From: G963704535 sp963704535
GTDB taxonomy: Bacteria; Chloroflexota; Chloroflexia; Chloroflexales; Roseiflexaceae
Length of the DNA: 64,000 bases
Assembly: GCA_963704535.1 (NCBI GenBank)
Contig: OY969916.1
Span: 10,168,001-10,232,000 of the forward strand
Direction: 5' to 3'
Made by a program: the position numbers and the translations under genes. Within the stretch, counting starts at the first letter, position 1, and each line of letters begins with the position of its first letter. Positions 45,429 through 53,936 of this stretch are shown piece after piece. A model generated the notes under the pieces. The model was not told the origin of the DNA and made no database searches. It was given only the letters and a program-made list of their open reading frames with translations.

Positions 45429-46826
45429 TCACTCGACATCCAGGAGGATCGGCACGGTAATAATCGTGTCCGCGCGCTTGAACTGCGCCCAAAGCTGGTA
45501 GCGGCCCGGCTGCGGGAAGGTGTACGAGAAGCGCACATCGGGGCCATAACGTACGCCCGACCCGGCCACCCCGCCCGGCGCCATCGGCTCGGCGGCGTGG
45601 ATGTGGGCGAACACGGCGCCGTCGGCGCTGCGAGCCAGTAGGTGCCCGGCCATGCCGAGCCACGGCTGGATATCGTTCGCCGGCGTGCCGTCGGCAGCCA
45701 GGTTGAACGTCAGCGTCGCCTGCCTCCCGGCTTTCAGCGGCATGAGCGAGGAGGTGATGTCGATCTGGAGCCCGCCGACCTCGTGGATGCCCAGGCCCGC
45801 CGGTGTTGGGGCGGCGGAGCCGGAGCCCGCGCCGCCGACCACGAAATCGCGGGCGAGCACCTGTGACCCGCTGTCCTGGCGGCTGATCTCGGCGTAGGCC
45901 GTGTAGCGACCGGGCCGGTCGGGCGTGAACGCGATGGCGAAGCGGCCTGGCGCGAGGCGGGGCGGGTGCAGGTGTGCGAAGAACGCGCCAGTCTCGTCGA
46001 TGACCACTAGGTGCATCAGCGCCTCGTGGTGCGAGGTGAGATCCTCCACCGGCAGGCCGGTCGAGCCGTCGCTCAGGTCGAGCGTCAGGGTCAGTGGCTG
46101 CCCGGCGAGCGGCTCGGTCGGCTCCGTGCGTAGCGCGGCGTTGGCGTGTGGGCGGCCCAGACTTACCGGCGCTGTCCCAGCCGCCGCCTGCGCGCTCTGG
46201 ATCGTCGCGCCGATCTGCTGGATGCCGAAGATGACCGCGACGATCAGGCACAGGAACATCCCCTGCCCAAGTAGCCAGTTCGCCCAGCTAGGCACGGACT
46301 GCTGGCGCCGGTTGAAGATCATCGCCAGGAGGATGCTGGTCAGCATCAGCACCACCAGCCCCACCAGCCCGCCCAGCAGGGGGAGCGTGTACGCCGGCAG
46401 TGGCGCAGTGGCAATGGTGAAGGGGATGCGGGCGACGCCATCACCACCGGCGCCGTCCACGCGCACCTCCAGCTCCCAGTCGCCGATCCGGTCGACGTCG
46501 AGCTGGGTGAAGTACAAGCCCTGCGGTCCTGCGATGGTCTGCACCTGGGTGGCCGGGGCGTTGTCGAACGATTGGCCGCGTGGGGCGGCGCGCAGTTCGA
46601 TCGTCGTCGCGCCGATATCGGCCGGCGGCGCGATGTCGATATACAGTGTCGCCGGCGCCGAGGGCGGCAGCTCAAGCGTCACCGCCAGCTCGTATGGGCC
46701 GACGGCTTGGGTGAAGGTTTGTGATGGGCCGACGTGACCACCATGGGCGTAGGCGACCACCGGCGCCAGAAATGCCAGCAGCGCGGCGGCCAGCAGCGCC
46801 GAGAAAAGCAGCAAACGTCGGTCCAT
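45429..46826 (-). CDS. exported membrane protein with repeated HLHP-type beta domains
   Basis: 465 aa from ATG 46826 with GGGAGG upstream. A signal peptide (LLLFSALLAAALLAFLAPVV) precedes mature AHGGHVGPS. Two membrane helices lie at about 165-190 and 205-230. Outside are beta domains with LTSHHEALMHLVVIDETGAF, HLHPPRLAPGRF and a second similar unit with HLLARSADGAVFAHIHA. The His-rich pattern (MHLVVI...FxHLHP) is typical of proteins near copper and SCO-like genes, so metal handling or respiratory assembly is inferred. Confidence 0.75.
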   Translation of the reverse strand: MDRRLLLFSALLAAALLAFLAPVVAYAHGGHVGPSQTFTQAVGPYELAVTLELPPSAPATLYIDIAPPADIGATTIELRAAPRGQSFDNAPATQVQTIAGPQGLYFTQLDVDRIGDWELEVRVDGAGGDGVARIPFTIATAPLPAYTLPLLGGLVGLVVLMLTSILLAMIFNRRQQSVPSWANWLLGQGMFLCLIVAVIFGIQQIGATIQSAQAAAGTAPVSLGRPHANAALRTEPTEPLAGQPLTLTLDLSDGSTGLPVEDLTSHHEALMHLVVIDETGAFFAHLHPPRLAPGRFAIAFTPDRPGRYTAYAEISRQDSGSQVLARDFVVGGAGSGSAAPTPAGLGIHEVGGLQIDITSSLMPLKAGRQATLTFNLAADGTPANDIQPWLGMAGHLLARSADGAVFAHIHAAEPMAPGGVAGSGVRYGPDVRFSYTFPQPGRYQLWAQFKRADTIITVPILLDVE

Positions 46827-46845
46827 GACTGAGCCTCCCGGAGAG

Positions 46846-47169
46846 TTACCGCTCGCGCCGGGCGCGGGTCGTGCGGTGCAGTCCGATGATACCTGCGAGA
46901 ACGACCAGAGTAAGCAGCAGCACATAGCCGCTGTAGCCCCAGACGACATCTCGGATCGCGGCCTGGGTCTCCGGCGGCGGCACGCCCTCCTGCGGCGGCG
47001 GGGTTGGTTGTGCCGCTGGGGCCGTCGCCGGCTGGGCCGCCACAGGCGCACCTGCTGCCGATGGCCAGGCGGTGCCCAGGCGATCCTGGGGGCGGGCCGG
47101 CGCGCTCCCGATCAACGCAAGATTCAGCAGCAGCGCAAGCGCGGCCGCGACGATCGCATGGTTGTTCAT
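46846..47169 (-). CDS. small exported membrane protein
   Basis: 107 aa. Signal peptide (AIVAAALALLLNLALIGSAP ARP), a Pro/Ala-rich linker (TPPPQEGVPPPE) and one C-terminal helix (GYVLLLTLVVLAGIIGLH) followed by positive residues. It directly precedes the 465-aa protein gene with a 19-base gap, so probably co-functions with it. No family recognised. Confidence 0.68.
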   Translation of the reverse strand: MNNHAIVAAALALLLNLALIGSAPARPQDRLGTAWPSAAGAPVAAQPATAPAAQPTPPPQEGVPPPETQAAIRDVVWGYSGYVLLLTLVVLAGIIGLHRTTRARRER

Positions 47170-47460
47170 TGGGCTGAACCTTTATCGACGGCTGGGGGAG
47201 CGGGGCGCACGCTGTGGAAGCAAAAGCGGCCATGATCCTCAGACGATACGGCGAACGACCTACCACCGAAATTCCGGCTGCATTATAGCACGAACCCTAA
47301 CCGCCTGGCCGTATCGGTGAGGCGATGATCGCGAACGGTGCCGTCGTACCGATGCTCCTGAAACGGTAACGTTCGCGACCACGTTGGAGGTGCTGCCGGC
47401 CCTGCCGCGATGGAGGGGCCACCTGCGTCCTGGGGTTTAGACAAGGTTCTTCGGAGCTTT

Positions 47461-47515
47461 ACAGTTCTGGAGAAAGGAGTTTGAGAGGGCGGCCCTTCAA
47501 ACCTCCCGTTTTTCG
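47461..47515. repeat. R1 palindromic repeat / likely rpmJ terminator
   Basis: GGAGTTTGAGAGGGC-GG-CCCTTCAAACCTCC followed by GTTTTT-rich context. It starts one base after the rpmJ stop. The remainder of 47170-47460 shows no gene. Confidence 0.75.
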
Positions 47516-47632
47516 TTAGCCCTGGCGCTGTTTGTGCCGAGGATAGCGGCTGCAAATGACGCGTAGCACCCCTTTGCGCCGGATGATCTTGCAATACTCG
47601 CAGCGTTTTTTGATCGACGCTTGCACCTTCAT
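47516..47632 (-). CDS. rpmJ: 50S ribosomal protein L36
   Basis: 38 aa: MKVQASIKKRCEYCKIIRRK then GVLRVICSRYPRHKQRQG. This is the zinc-binding form of L36, with CxxC at 11 and 14, a third Cys at 27 and His33. GAGGAG is eight bases before ATG 47632. L36 is the smallest large-subunit protein and usually lies in the infA-rpmJ-rpsM cluster; here it stands alone among unrelated genes. R1 follows immediately as a probable terminator. Confidence 0.97.
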   Translation of the reverse strand: MKVQASIKKRCEYCKIIRRKGVLRVICSRYPRHKQRQG

Positions 47633-47766
47633 AAGGAAGCTCCTCGCAGCTGAATACGCTCATTGAAAAGCAGACCAAACGATAGCTCCGGCGCTTAATT
47701 CCAGCCGGAGGTGTATCATCGATCCGCAGGCCGTATTCTACCCGAACATGGGTTGTCCTGCAAGCT

Positions 47767-47816
47767 GAAACGTAAAACGTGAAACGTGAACGCGAGACTC
47801 ACGTTTCACGTTTCAC
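47767..47816. repeat. GTGAAACGT inverted repeat
   Basis: AACGTAAAACGTGAAACGTG facing CACGTTTCACGTTTCAC. Same words as at 21775 and 36196. Downstream end of the nitroreductase gene. Confidence 0.8.
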
Positions 47817-47837
47817 AGGGGGATGTTTATCTCAGTC

Positions 47838-48479
47838 TCACTCGGCGTCGCGCCGCTGCTCCCAGCCGTTCCAGTGGGTGCGCTCGCGTGCCGGCGCCCG
47901 CCGCGCCGGCTTGAAGTCGTCACCGGTATAGTAGGCGACTGGCAGGAGCGCGGCCTGAGTCAGCGTCGGCGGCAGCCCCAGTAACTGCGCCGCCTCTTGC
48001 TCGTAGCGCAAGTGCAGCGTCGTCCAGGCCGAGCCGAGACCCCGCGCCCGCAGCGCCAGCATGAACGACCAGGCGGCGGGGAGGATCGAGCCGTACAACG
48101 AGGCCTGCGTGGCTGGGCTGGCGCTCTCCACCCGCCCCTCGTAGGCGAACAGCACCAGCACCGGCACCTCGTGGAGGTGCTCGGCCAGGTAGTCGGCCGA
48201 GTCCAGCAGCGCCGTGGCCGGCTCGGCCTGGGTGGTGGGGGCTCTGCTGGCTCGGTAGCGGCTAAAGGCCCTGCCGTACAGCTCGGCCAGCCCGGCGCGC
48301 AGCTCCGGGTCGGTGATCACAACAAAATGCCAGCTCTGCCGATCCGACCCACTAGGCGCCTGGATCGCGATCTCCAGGCAGCGCTCGATCACCTCCGGCT
48401 CGACCGGCCGCGCCAGGTCGAGCCGCTTGCGCACCGAGCGGGTGGTCGTCAGGAGCTGATCGACAGTTGCCAGGTCCAT
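47838..48479 (-). CDS. nitroreductase family FMN protein
   Basis: 213 aa. TTTRSVRKRLDLARPVEPEV opens the fold with the Arg-Ser-x-Arg FMN phosphate contact; APSGSDRQSWHFVVI is the typical FMN loop; the C-terminal GLGSAWTTLHLRYE and LPVAYYTGDDFKPARR complete it. It probably reduces nitro or quinone compounds or an enoate with NAD(P)H. It lies nine bases after the thioredoxin-Rdx gene, so a redox-related operon is likely. Confidence 0.92.
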   Translation of the reverse strand: MDLATVDQLLTTTRSVRKRLDLARPVEPEVIERCLEIAIQAPSGSDRQSWHFVVITDPELRAGLAELYGRAFSRYRASRAPTTQAEPATALLDSADYLAEHLHEVPVLVLFAYEGRVESASPATQASLYGSILPAAWSFMLALRARGLGSAWTTLHLRYEQEAAQLLGLPPTLTQAALLPVAYYTGDDFKPARRAPARERTHWNGWEQRRDAE

Positions 48480-48488
48480 GCGATCTCC

Positions 48489-49406
48489 TTATGCGTGTCC
48501 GAGCCGCTCGCGTACTGCGTTGATAATGGTCGCGTGCTCGGGGAAGCCGCCATCACGATACATCGAGTGGATCAGGTCGCCGTCGACCACCACGTCGAAG
48601 GCTCCGTCCTGCCAGGGGATCAGCTCGATCGACGCCAGGTCGTAGACGAACGCATGCATGAGGGCCGAGGTCAGCTCCAGCGTCTGTGGCTCGTAGCCGC
48701 ACGCGGCGCAGTAGGTGATGCTGACCTTGATCGGTCGCTTCTCCGGGCTGGTCGTGGCGCCACCGGCGACTGCTTCGGTCGGTGCGGCCTGGCGGCTGCC
48801 GGGCACGCGCACGATGCCGCGCTCGATCACTTCGCGCAGCTCGCGGACCACCTCGCGATCGGCGAGCACGCGATTCTCGGCCCGGAAGGCGCCGAACGCC
48901 TGCATCAGCCGCAGCCGCGCCGGCTCCGGCATCTGCCCGATCGCCGTGTCCGGCGCGACGCCGACCATCGCCGGGTCGTTGGCGAACAGGTCCTGGCGCA
49001 TCTGATCCATCAGCACCGTGATCTGGGCCGGTCGCTCGATCCAATGGCCGATCGGGTTGAACGCCGCGTCGAAGAAGGCAAAGACCGGGATCGAGCGGTG
49101 TGTCCTGTTCAGGAACTGGTCCATCAGTTCGGGGTTCTGGTCGCGCAGGAAGACGCGGATGTCGAGCGTACCGCTCTCGGCGGCCAGGCGGCCGAGCAGC
49201 GGCAGGTAGGCGATCACATCGCCGCACCAGTCCTCGGCCAGGACCAGCACATGCAGTGGTGGGAGCTGCGCGAAAAAGGCGACGTCGTCGGCCGACAGTT
49301 CGACCGTCTGCTCGTTGGCCTCGAAGCGGTCGAGGTTGCGGGTCATCTGCGCTTTGTAGGCGTCGTAGGTCAGACCTTGTTCAAAATGCTCTTTTGTGAC
49401 AGGCAT
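48489..49406 (-). CDS. thioredoxin-like protein fused to Rdx (SelT/SelW/SelH-type) domain
   Basis: 305 aa. Residues 40-150 form a thioredoxin-like fold (LPPLHVLVLAEDWCGDVIAY) with a single active-site Cys (WCGD) rather than CxxC. A helical linker follows (ADREVVRELREVIERGIVRV). Residues about 225-300 match the Rdx family: KVSITYCAACGYEPQTLEL with CxxC, then FDVVVDGDLIHSMYRDGGFP. Rdx proteins are selenoprotein W/T relatives in thiol redox. The fusion probably couples two thiol sites in one cytoplasmic chain. Confidence 0.85.
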   Translation of the reverse strand: MPVTKEHFEQGLTYDAYKAQMTRNLDRFEANEQTVELSADDVAFFAQLPPLHVLVLAEDWCGDVIAYLPLLGRLAAESGTLDIRVFLRDQNPELMDQFLNRTHRSIPVFAFFDAAFNPIGHWIERPAQITVLMDQMRQDLFANDPAMVGVAPDTAIGQMPEPARLRLMQAFGAFRAENRVLADREVVRELREVIERGIVRVPGSRQAAPTEAVAGGATTSPEKRPIKVSITYCAACGYEPQTLELTSALMHAFVYDLASIELIPWQDGAFDVVVDGDLIHSMYRDGGFPEHATIINAVRERLGHA

Positions 49407-49440
49407 CAGAAGTTTCCTTATTTGTCAACTATCGACATAA

Positions 49441-49520
49441 TGAGAGACTGTTTATCGCAGGAGGTGGATGGTGGAATGGGGAGTTTGAGGGGGATGCCTC
49501 CTCAAACTCCCCATTTTCAC
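49441..49520. repeat. R1 palindromic repeat
   Basis: GGGGAGTTTGAGGGGGATGC pairs with CTCCTCAAACTCCCC. Between the PPOX gene and the thioredoxin-Rdx gene. Confidence 0.8.
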
Positions 49521-49521
49521 G

Positions 49522-49917
49522 TTAACCCATCTGGGTAGTATGCTCCGGCTCCACCACGATCACCACCCGCTCATCGCCGGGTCGGTGCCAGGGATAGCGG
49601 TCCTGGCCCATGTACTTCTTGGCCATGCTGTTGATGAAGTCCAGGTTGGAGTCCTCTTCGATCCGCGCCACACGACCGCGAATCTCCAGGTAGCGGTAGG
49701 GGTTGGTCGGATCGACGATTGAGAGGGCGACGCGCGGCTCGCGCTGGAGGTTGCGGTATTTCTGGCGCCCCTTGGTCTGGCTGAAGCGGAGGTGGGTGCC
49801 GTCCCAGCCGAACCAGACCGGGTTGTTCTGCGGCTCACCCTGCGGCCCGACGGTGGCGACATGGGCCAGGGCAGTGCTGTCGAGCAGATCCCGATACTGC
49901 TCAGGAATCGCTGTCAT
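49522..49917 (-). CDS. PPOX-class F420/FMN-dependent oxidoreductase
   Basis: 131 aa. LDSTALAHVATVGPQGEPQN and NPVWFGWDGTHLRFSQTKGR are the split-barrel flavin-binding strands; NPYRYLEIRGRVARIEED continues it. The size and motif suggest the small F420-dependent TIGR03618-like group. It probably reduces a small ketone, biliverdin-like or F420-linked substrate; which cofactor is used cannot be seen. Confidence 0.9.
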   Translation of the reverse strand: MTAIPEQYRDLLDSTALAHVATVGPQGEPQNNPVWFGWDGTHLRFSQTKGRQKYRNLQREPRVALSIVDPTNPYRYLEIRGRVARIEEDSNLDFINSMAKKYMGQDRYPWHRPGDERVVIVVEPEHTTQMG

Positions 49918-50032
49918 TGGTTGCTTCTCCTAATATCCATTCACACGTTAGATAAGACGGAGCTTGATCATAACTGAACCTGTTAACTTTGTCAACAATC
50001 CTTCCTTTTATAATGCAAGTGAGAGTGGGGTT

Positions 50033-50105
50033 AAGAAACTGTTTGAGTGGAAAGGGGACTCTTGAGGGGCGCCCCCTCAAACTCCCCCTTTTCAAACAGT
50101 CTCTA
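50033..50105. repeat. R1 palindromic repeat, near-complete form
   Basis: AGAAACTGTTTGAGTGGAAA, hairpin GAGGGGCGCCCCCTCAA, then CCCCCTTTTCAAACAGTCTC. Long arms as at 41619-41688. Confidence 0.85.
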
Positions 50106-50149
50106 ATTGTGCAAGGTTTGTGCCAGGGCGCACCGTCTTGGGGAAGTAT

Positions 50150-50208
50150 ACACTATGTTCTGGAAAGAAAAGGAGACTGAGCGGGCAGCCCGCTCAGTCT
50201 CCTCAAAT
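50150..50208. repeat. R1-like palindrome
   Basis: AGGAGACTGAGCGGGCAGCCCGCTCAGTCTCCT, a perfect 15-bp-arm hairpin downstream of the ABC exporter; probable terminator. The 318 bases 49918-50235 hold only these two repeats. Confidence 0.85.
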
Positions 50209-50235
50209 CTGCCAGAGCCGAAGCCAAGGTAATTT

Positions 50236-52441
50236 CTATGAAATCAGCGTCGCCTCCTGCTGTGCCACCGGCGCCTCATCGCCGATCACTTGCCAGCGGA
50301 ACAGGCTGTAGTAGCGCCCGCGCTGCTTCAGCAGCTCCGCATGCGTGCCGCTCTCGACGATCTCGCCGTCGTCCATCACGAAGATACGATCCGCGCTCAG
50401 TACGGTACTGAGGCGGTGCGCGATGATCAATGTCGTGCGGCCGTGCCGGTGCTGCTCCAGCGCCTGGAGGATGCCCTGCTCGGTTGCGCCGTCGAGATTG
50501 CTGGTCGCCTCGTCCAGGATGAGGATCGGCGCATCTTTCAGCAGCGCGCGGGCCAGCGCGATGCGCTGCGCCTGGCCGGACGAGAAATTATCGCCGCCGC
50601 GGGCTACCTGTGTATCATAGCCGCGTAGGAGATCGTTGATGAACGGGGCGGCGTTCGCCAGGCGCGCGGCCTGCTCGACCGCTGCGGATGGGCTGTCGGC
50701 CAGCATAGTAATGTTCTCACGCACAGAATGCTGGAACAGCCGTGTGCCCTGGAACACGGCGCTGATCGAGCGGCGCAACTCCTCGGGAAGGATGTTGCGC
50801 GTGCTGATGCCGTCGATACGCACGTCGCCCTCGCTGGGCAGGTAGAAGCCCGCGATCAAGTTCGCCAGCGATGTTTTGCCCGACCCCGTCTCGCCGACGA
50901 TCGCGACCGCCTCGCCCGGCTCGATCGTAAAGTTGAGCTGCTTCAGCACCGGCCGGCGCGGCTTGTACCCAAACGACACCTGGTCGAACTCGATGCGCCC
51001 GCGAACCGGCGGCAGGGATACTGGCTCGATCGTTCGCTCGTGCTCTTGTGGCAGCACCAGGATCTCTTCCATCCGCATGATCCCGATCAGCGCGCCGCGA
51101 ATGGTCAGTATCAGATTGGGCAGGCGCTGCACCGGATTGAGGTAGAACGCGACCATGCCAAACAGAACGATCAGATCGCCTGCTGTGATCTGTCCGGCCA
51201 GCACGCGCGCGCTGCCGTACCATAACAGGCTAGCGCTCACCAGCGCCGTCGCCAGCATGCTCCAAGTCGTCGGCAGCATCATCGCCATGCGATTGGTGTA
51301 GCGCGCCTGGACCTGCGCCTCCAACTTCTCGGCCAGCAGCCGCCGGTAGCGCTCCTCGGCCGAGAAGGTCTTGATCGTTCGCAGCCCGTCGAAGGTGTCG
51401 AGCATGTGGGCGTTAAACTCCTCGGAGCGGATTATCATCGTTAACTGGGAGTTGTACACGCGCTCGTTCAGCACCAGGATCACCCCCAGCATCAGCGGCA
51501 CTGCGCCGAGCGCGATCAGCGCCGCGATCGGATCGAAGCTCAGTATCACGCCCAGCGCCGCCAGGAACATGATCCCATCGGCGACGATCGTCACGAGCAT
51601 TTCGCTGGCAGCCTGCTGCACCAGCTCGACCTGGTTGACGCGCAACACTAGGCCGGCCAGGCAACGGGCATCGAACACCTTCATCGGCAAGGCCAGCAGT
51701 TGGTCGATGTAGCGCACGCTGTATGCACGGCTGATCTCGCGCCCGGCGCGGGCCAGTAGCCAGAGCCGCCCGAACTGGAGCAGCGCCTGCACCCCGCTGA
51801 TCAGGACCAGCCCAGCCCCCAGCGCCATCAGCAAGCCGATCTCTCGGTTGGGGAGAATGCGGTCGATCAGCGTGCGCAGGAAGAACGAGGTCGTCCAGCC
51901 CAGCGAGGTGGCCAGCAGCGCGAACAGCAGTGCGAACACGACGAGCCTGCTGTGCTGGCGTGCGAAGCGCAGGAAGACCGGCAGAGGCCGGAATATCGGG
52001 TGCGCGTGGCTGGAGCGCGGGCGTGGAGCGATACTCAACCAGGTAGCCGCTCCACTGCGCCTCGAACGCCGCGCGGGGAATATCGCACAGACCCTGGTTG
52101 GGGTCGAGGACGCTCACCGCCTCGGGCGACCAGCGGTACAAGACCAAGTAATGCCCTTCACCGCCGTGCGTATGCACGATCGCGGGAAGCTGGACGTGGG
52201 CCAGCGCGTCATAGGTTGCCTCGGCCGGGCGGGCATCCAAGCCGATCGCCCGCCCGCCGTCACGCAAGCCGGCCAGCGTCGTGCCGTCGCGATCGGCATA
52301 TACGAGATAGCGCGCCTGCTCAAGCGATAGGTGATGGCGGTAATACGCTGCGATCGAGGCAAAGGCGGACGCGCCGCAATCGCGCGCCTCGGTAACCCGC
52401 ACCCAGGGCAGGCGCCGGTAGATCAGCCACTTGATAAGCAT
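50236..52441 (-). CDS. bacteriocin-type ABC exporter with C39 peptidase domain (PCAT), apparent frameshift
   Basis: Two overlapping frames make one PCAT. From ATG 52441 the C39 domain has the complete Cys protease triad: Cys22 (ARDCGASAF), His97 (GEGHYLVLY), Asp113 (VLDPNQG). Near 52010 the frame shifts by one base (YLVEYRSTPALQ, then IFRPLPVFLRFARQHSRL) into the six-helix membrane domain and NTPase: Walker A GETGSGKTS, signature FSSGQAQRIALA, Walker B ILILDEATSNLD. The enzyme cuts leader peptides of double-glycine type during export. Downstream of the ATP-grasp and precursor genes. Whether the break is real or an error is open. Confidence 0.88.
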
Positions 52442-52456
52442 AGGGTACCTCTGTTG

Positions 52457-53510
52457 CTATGCCACGGCCAGCGCGGGAGCATCGGCAGCGGGCGCAGGAT
52501 AATCGACCCGCCCGGCGCACAGCATCGCGGCCAGGTGTTGGTAGAGCGGCAGGCCGGCGCGGTGGGCGATCCAATCGAACTGGCCGTTGGGGTTCAGTTC
52601 GAGGAAGACATGCTCACCCTCCGGGGTGACGATCATATCGATGCTGCCGAAGATAAGCCCGAGACGGTCCATGAACGCCAGAATCTTGCCGGCGATGTCC
52701 GGCGGCAGCTCGTAGGAACTCATAGGGCGTATTATCGAAGTCATAGCGGCGCCAATCCTCGCGCGAGCGCGCGCTCTGCTGCGAGTGGATCGCGCAGGCG
52801 AACAGGTTGCGCCCGATCACCACGACGCGCAGCTCGATCTGCTTCTCGACATACGGCTGGAAGATGCCAGGTGAAGGGATGTACCGGTCGGTTTCGACAA
52901 GCTGCCCGGCCTGCACCCGGTTGGTGTACAATTTGTGGACGCGCGGCGGCTGGCTGTCTTCTTCGACTATTCGCATATAGCTCTTGAACGGCTTGTAGAT
53001 GATCGCAGCGCCATGCTGGTCATAAAAGGCACGCGCAAGCGGCAAAGAAGCGGTATAGAGTGTCGCGGGAATGCGCAAACCCACTTGCGCCGCCACCATC
53101 ATCTGGCAGCACTTTTCTTCGAAAGCGTGGTTAAACGGGGGCGGATTGACACAAAAGACGCCGCTGTAGGCCAGCGTGAGCGAAAGACCTTTGCAAAAAG
53201 CGAGCCACTCGCCCCTAAAGAAGGACCATTCGCGCTCCTGCTTCGCGAGGTCGCTCAACCTTGGTTCGTACGGATCTCGCGACCATGTGCGCCACAACCA
53301 GGCCGAATGGATCTGGGTCAGATCGATCTCGCGCTGGTTGAGCCGTAGGACGCTACGACTGCCGTGTTCAGCGCCAGAGATAGAGAGCGCGGCCATCTGC
53401 TCCATCGTGGAGGCGGCAATAATCAGGTGCTCGGCGTTATAGGTCTGTAATGCCTTGCTGAGACGAGCGATCGTGAGATCGGCGGCTAATCCGGTAATGA
53501 TTAAAATCAT
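52457..53510 (-). CDS. MvdD-like ATP-grasp ligase (RiPP maturation), apparent frameshift
   Basis: From ATG 53510 (GAGAGGAAC upstream): MILIITGLAADLTIARLSKA is a pre-ATP-grasp domain as in MvdC/MvdD. The ATP-grasp part has IIYKPFKSYMRIVEED and LELRVVVIGRNLFACAI-like strands (IELRVVVIG). Near 52710 the frame moves by one base; the other frame continues YELPPDIAGKILAFMDRLGL, FGSIDMIVTPEGE and FLELNPNGQFDWI (Glu-x-Asn magnesium ligands). Such enzymes form ester or amide crosslinks between Ser/Thr/Lys and Asp/Glu of a precursor (graspetides). It lies between the precursor and the exporter. Confidence 0.85.
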
Positions 53511-53548
53511 GGCGTTCCTCTCACATGGCCCGCAGTGGGAAGGGTGGT

Positions 53549-53571
53549 GGTGGCGGGCGACACCCGCCACC
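53549..53571 (-). promoter_or_regulatory. hairpin between precursor and ligase genes
   Basis: GGTGGCGGG and CCCGCCACC form a 9-bp GC-only stem with a five-base loop. No U-run follows on the coding strand. A stem here commonly protects or partly stops the precursor mRNA so that precursor exceeds enzyme. Confidence 0.6.
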
Positions 53572-53621
53572 GCTCCCCTCGTCGGTCGTGCTACCAAGCC
53601 CGCGACAGTATCAGATCAGCC

Positions 53622-53825
53622 CTAGTCTTCGTACTCGTCGTAGTCAGGCGTGTCGCAAGCTGTGGTATAGAAGCTGTTCCCAAACGAAGGCTCAGAATTT
53701 AATCCAAGCGGGGGTGGGGAGTTCGCCGCCGCCGTCTGGCAGCCGATGATGTCGTTGATCTCCAGGTCTTCCTCTTCGAGGTAGCGCAGGCCGAAGATCG
53801 CGCTGGGTTCGCGTGTGGGTTTCAT
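53622..53825 (-). CDS. graspetide-like RiPP precursor peptide
   Basis: 67 aa with a strong AAGGAG before ATG 53825. Residues 9-17 (AIFGLRYLE) resemble the conserved helix in microviridin leaders (PFFARFLE). Residues 22-29 (EINDIIGC) fit the double-glycine leader pattern E-L-x-x-I-x-G-G with the last Gly as Cys, suiting the C39 exporter. The core, 30-67, contains Ser/Thr donors and a dense acidic end (SFYTTACDTPDYDEYED), the arrangement needed for side-chain ester rings. Not in any family I can name; assignment rests on gene order and these motifs. Confidence 0.8.
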   Translation of the reverse strand: MKPTREPSAIFGLRYLEEEDLEINDIIGCQTAAANSPPPLGLNSEPSFGNSFYTTACDTPDYDEYED

Positions 53826-53936
53826 GGTTCACTCCTTCACATGCTATTGGAAACAGGTTTATAGCTTCCTTCCGGCAGTACGATGGCGCCTTCGCGTGCC
53901 GGGAAGGAGTTTACCGATACATTTCACTACCGCGCA

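Noticed and set aside
53622..53825. Lanthipeptide or thiopeptide precursor
   Set aside because: No LanM/LanBC, YcaO or dehydratase gene is nearby; the neighbour is an ATP-grasp ligase.
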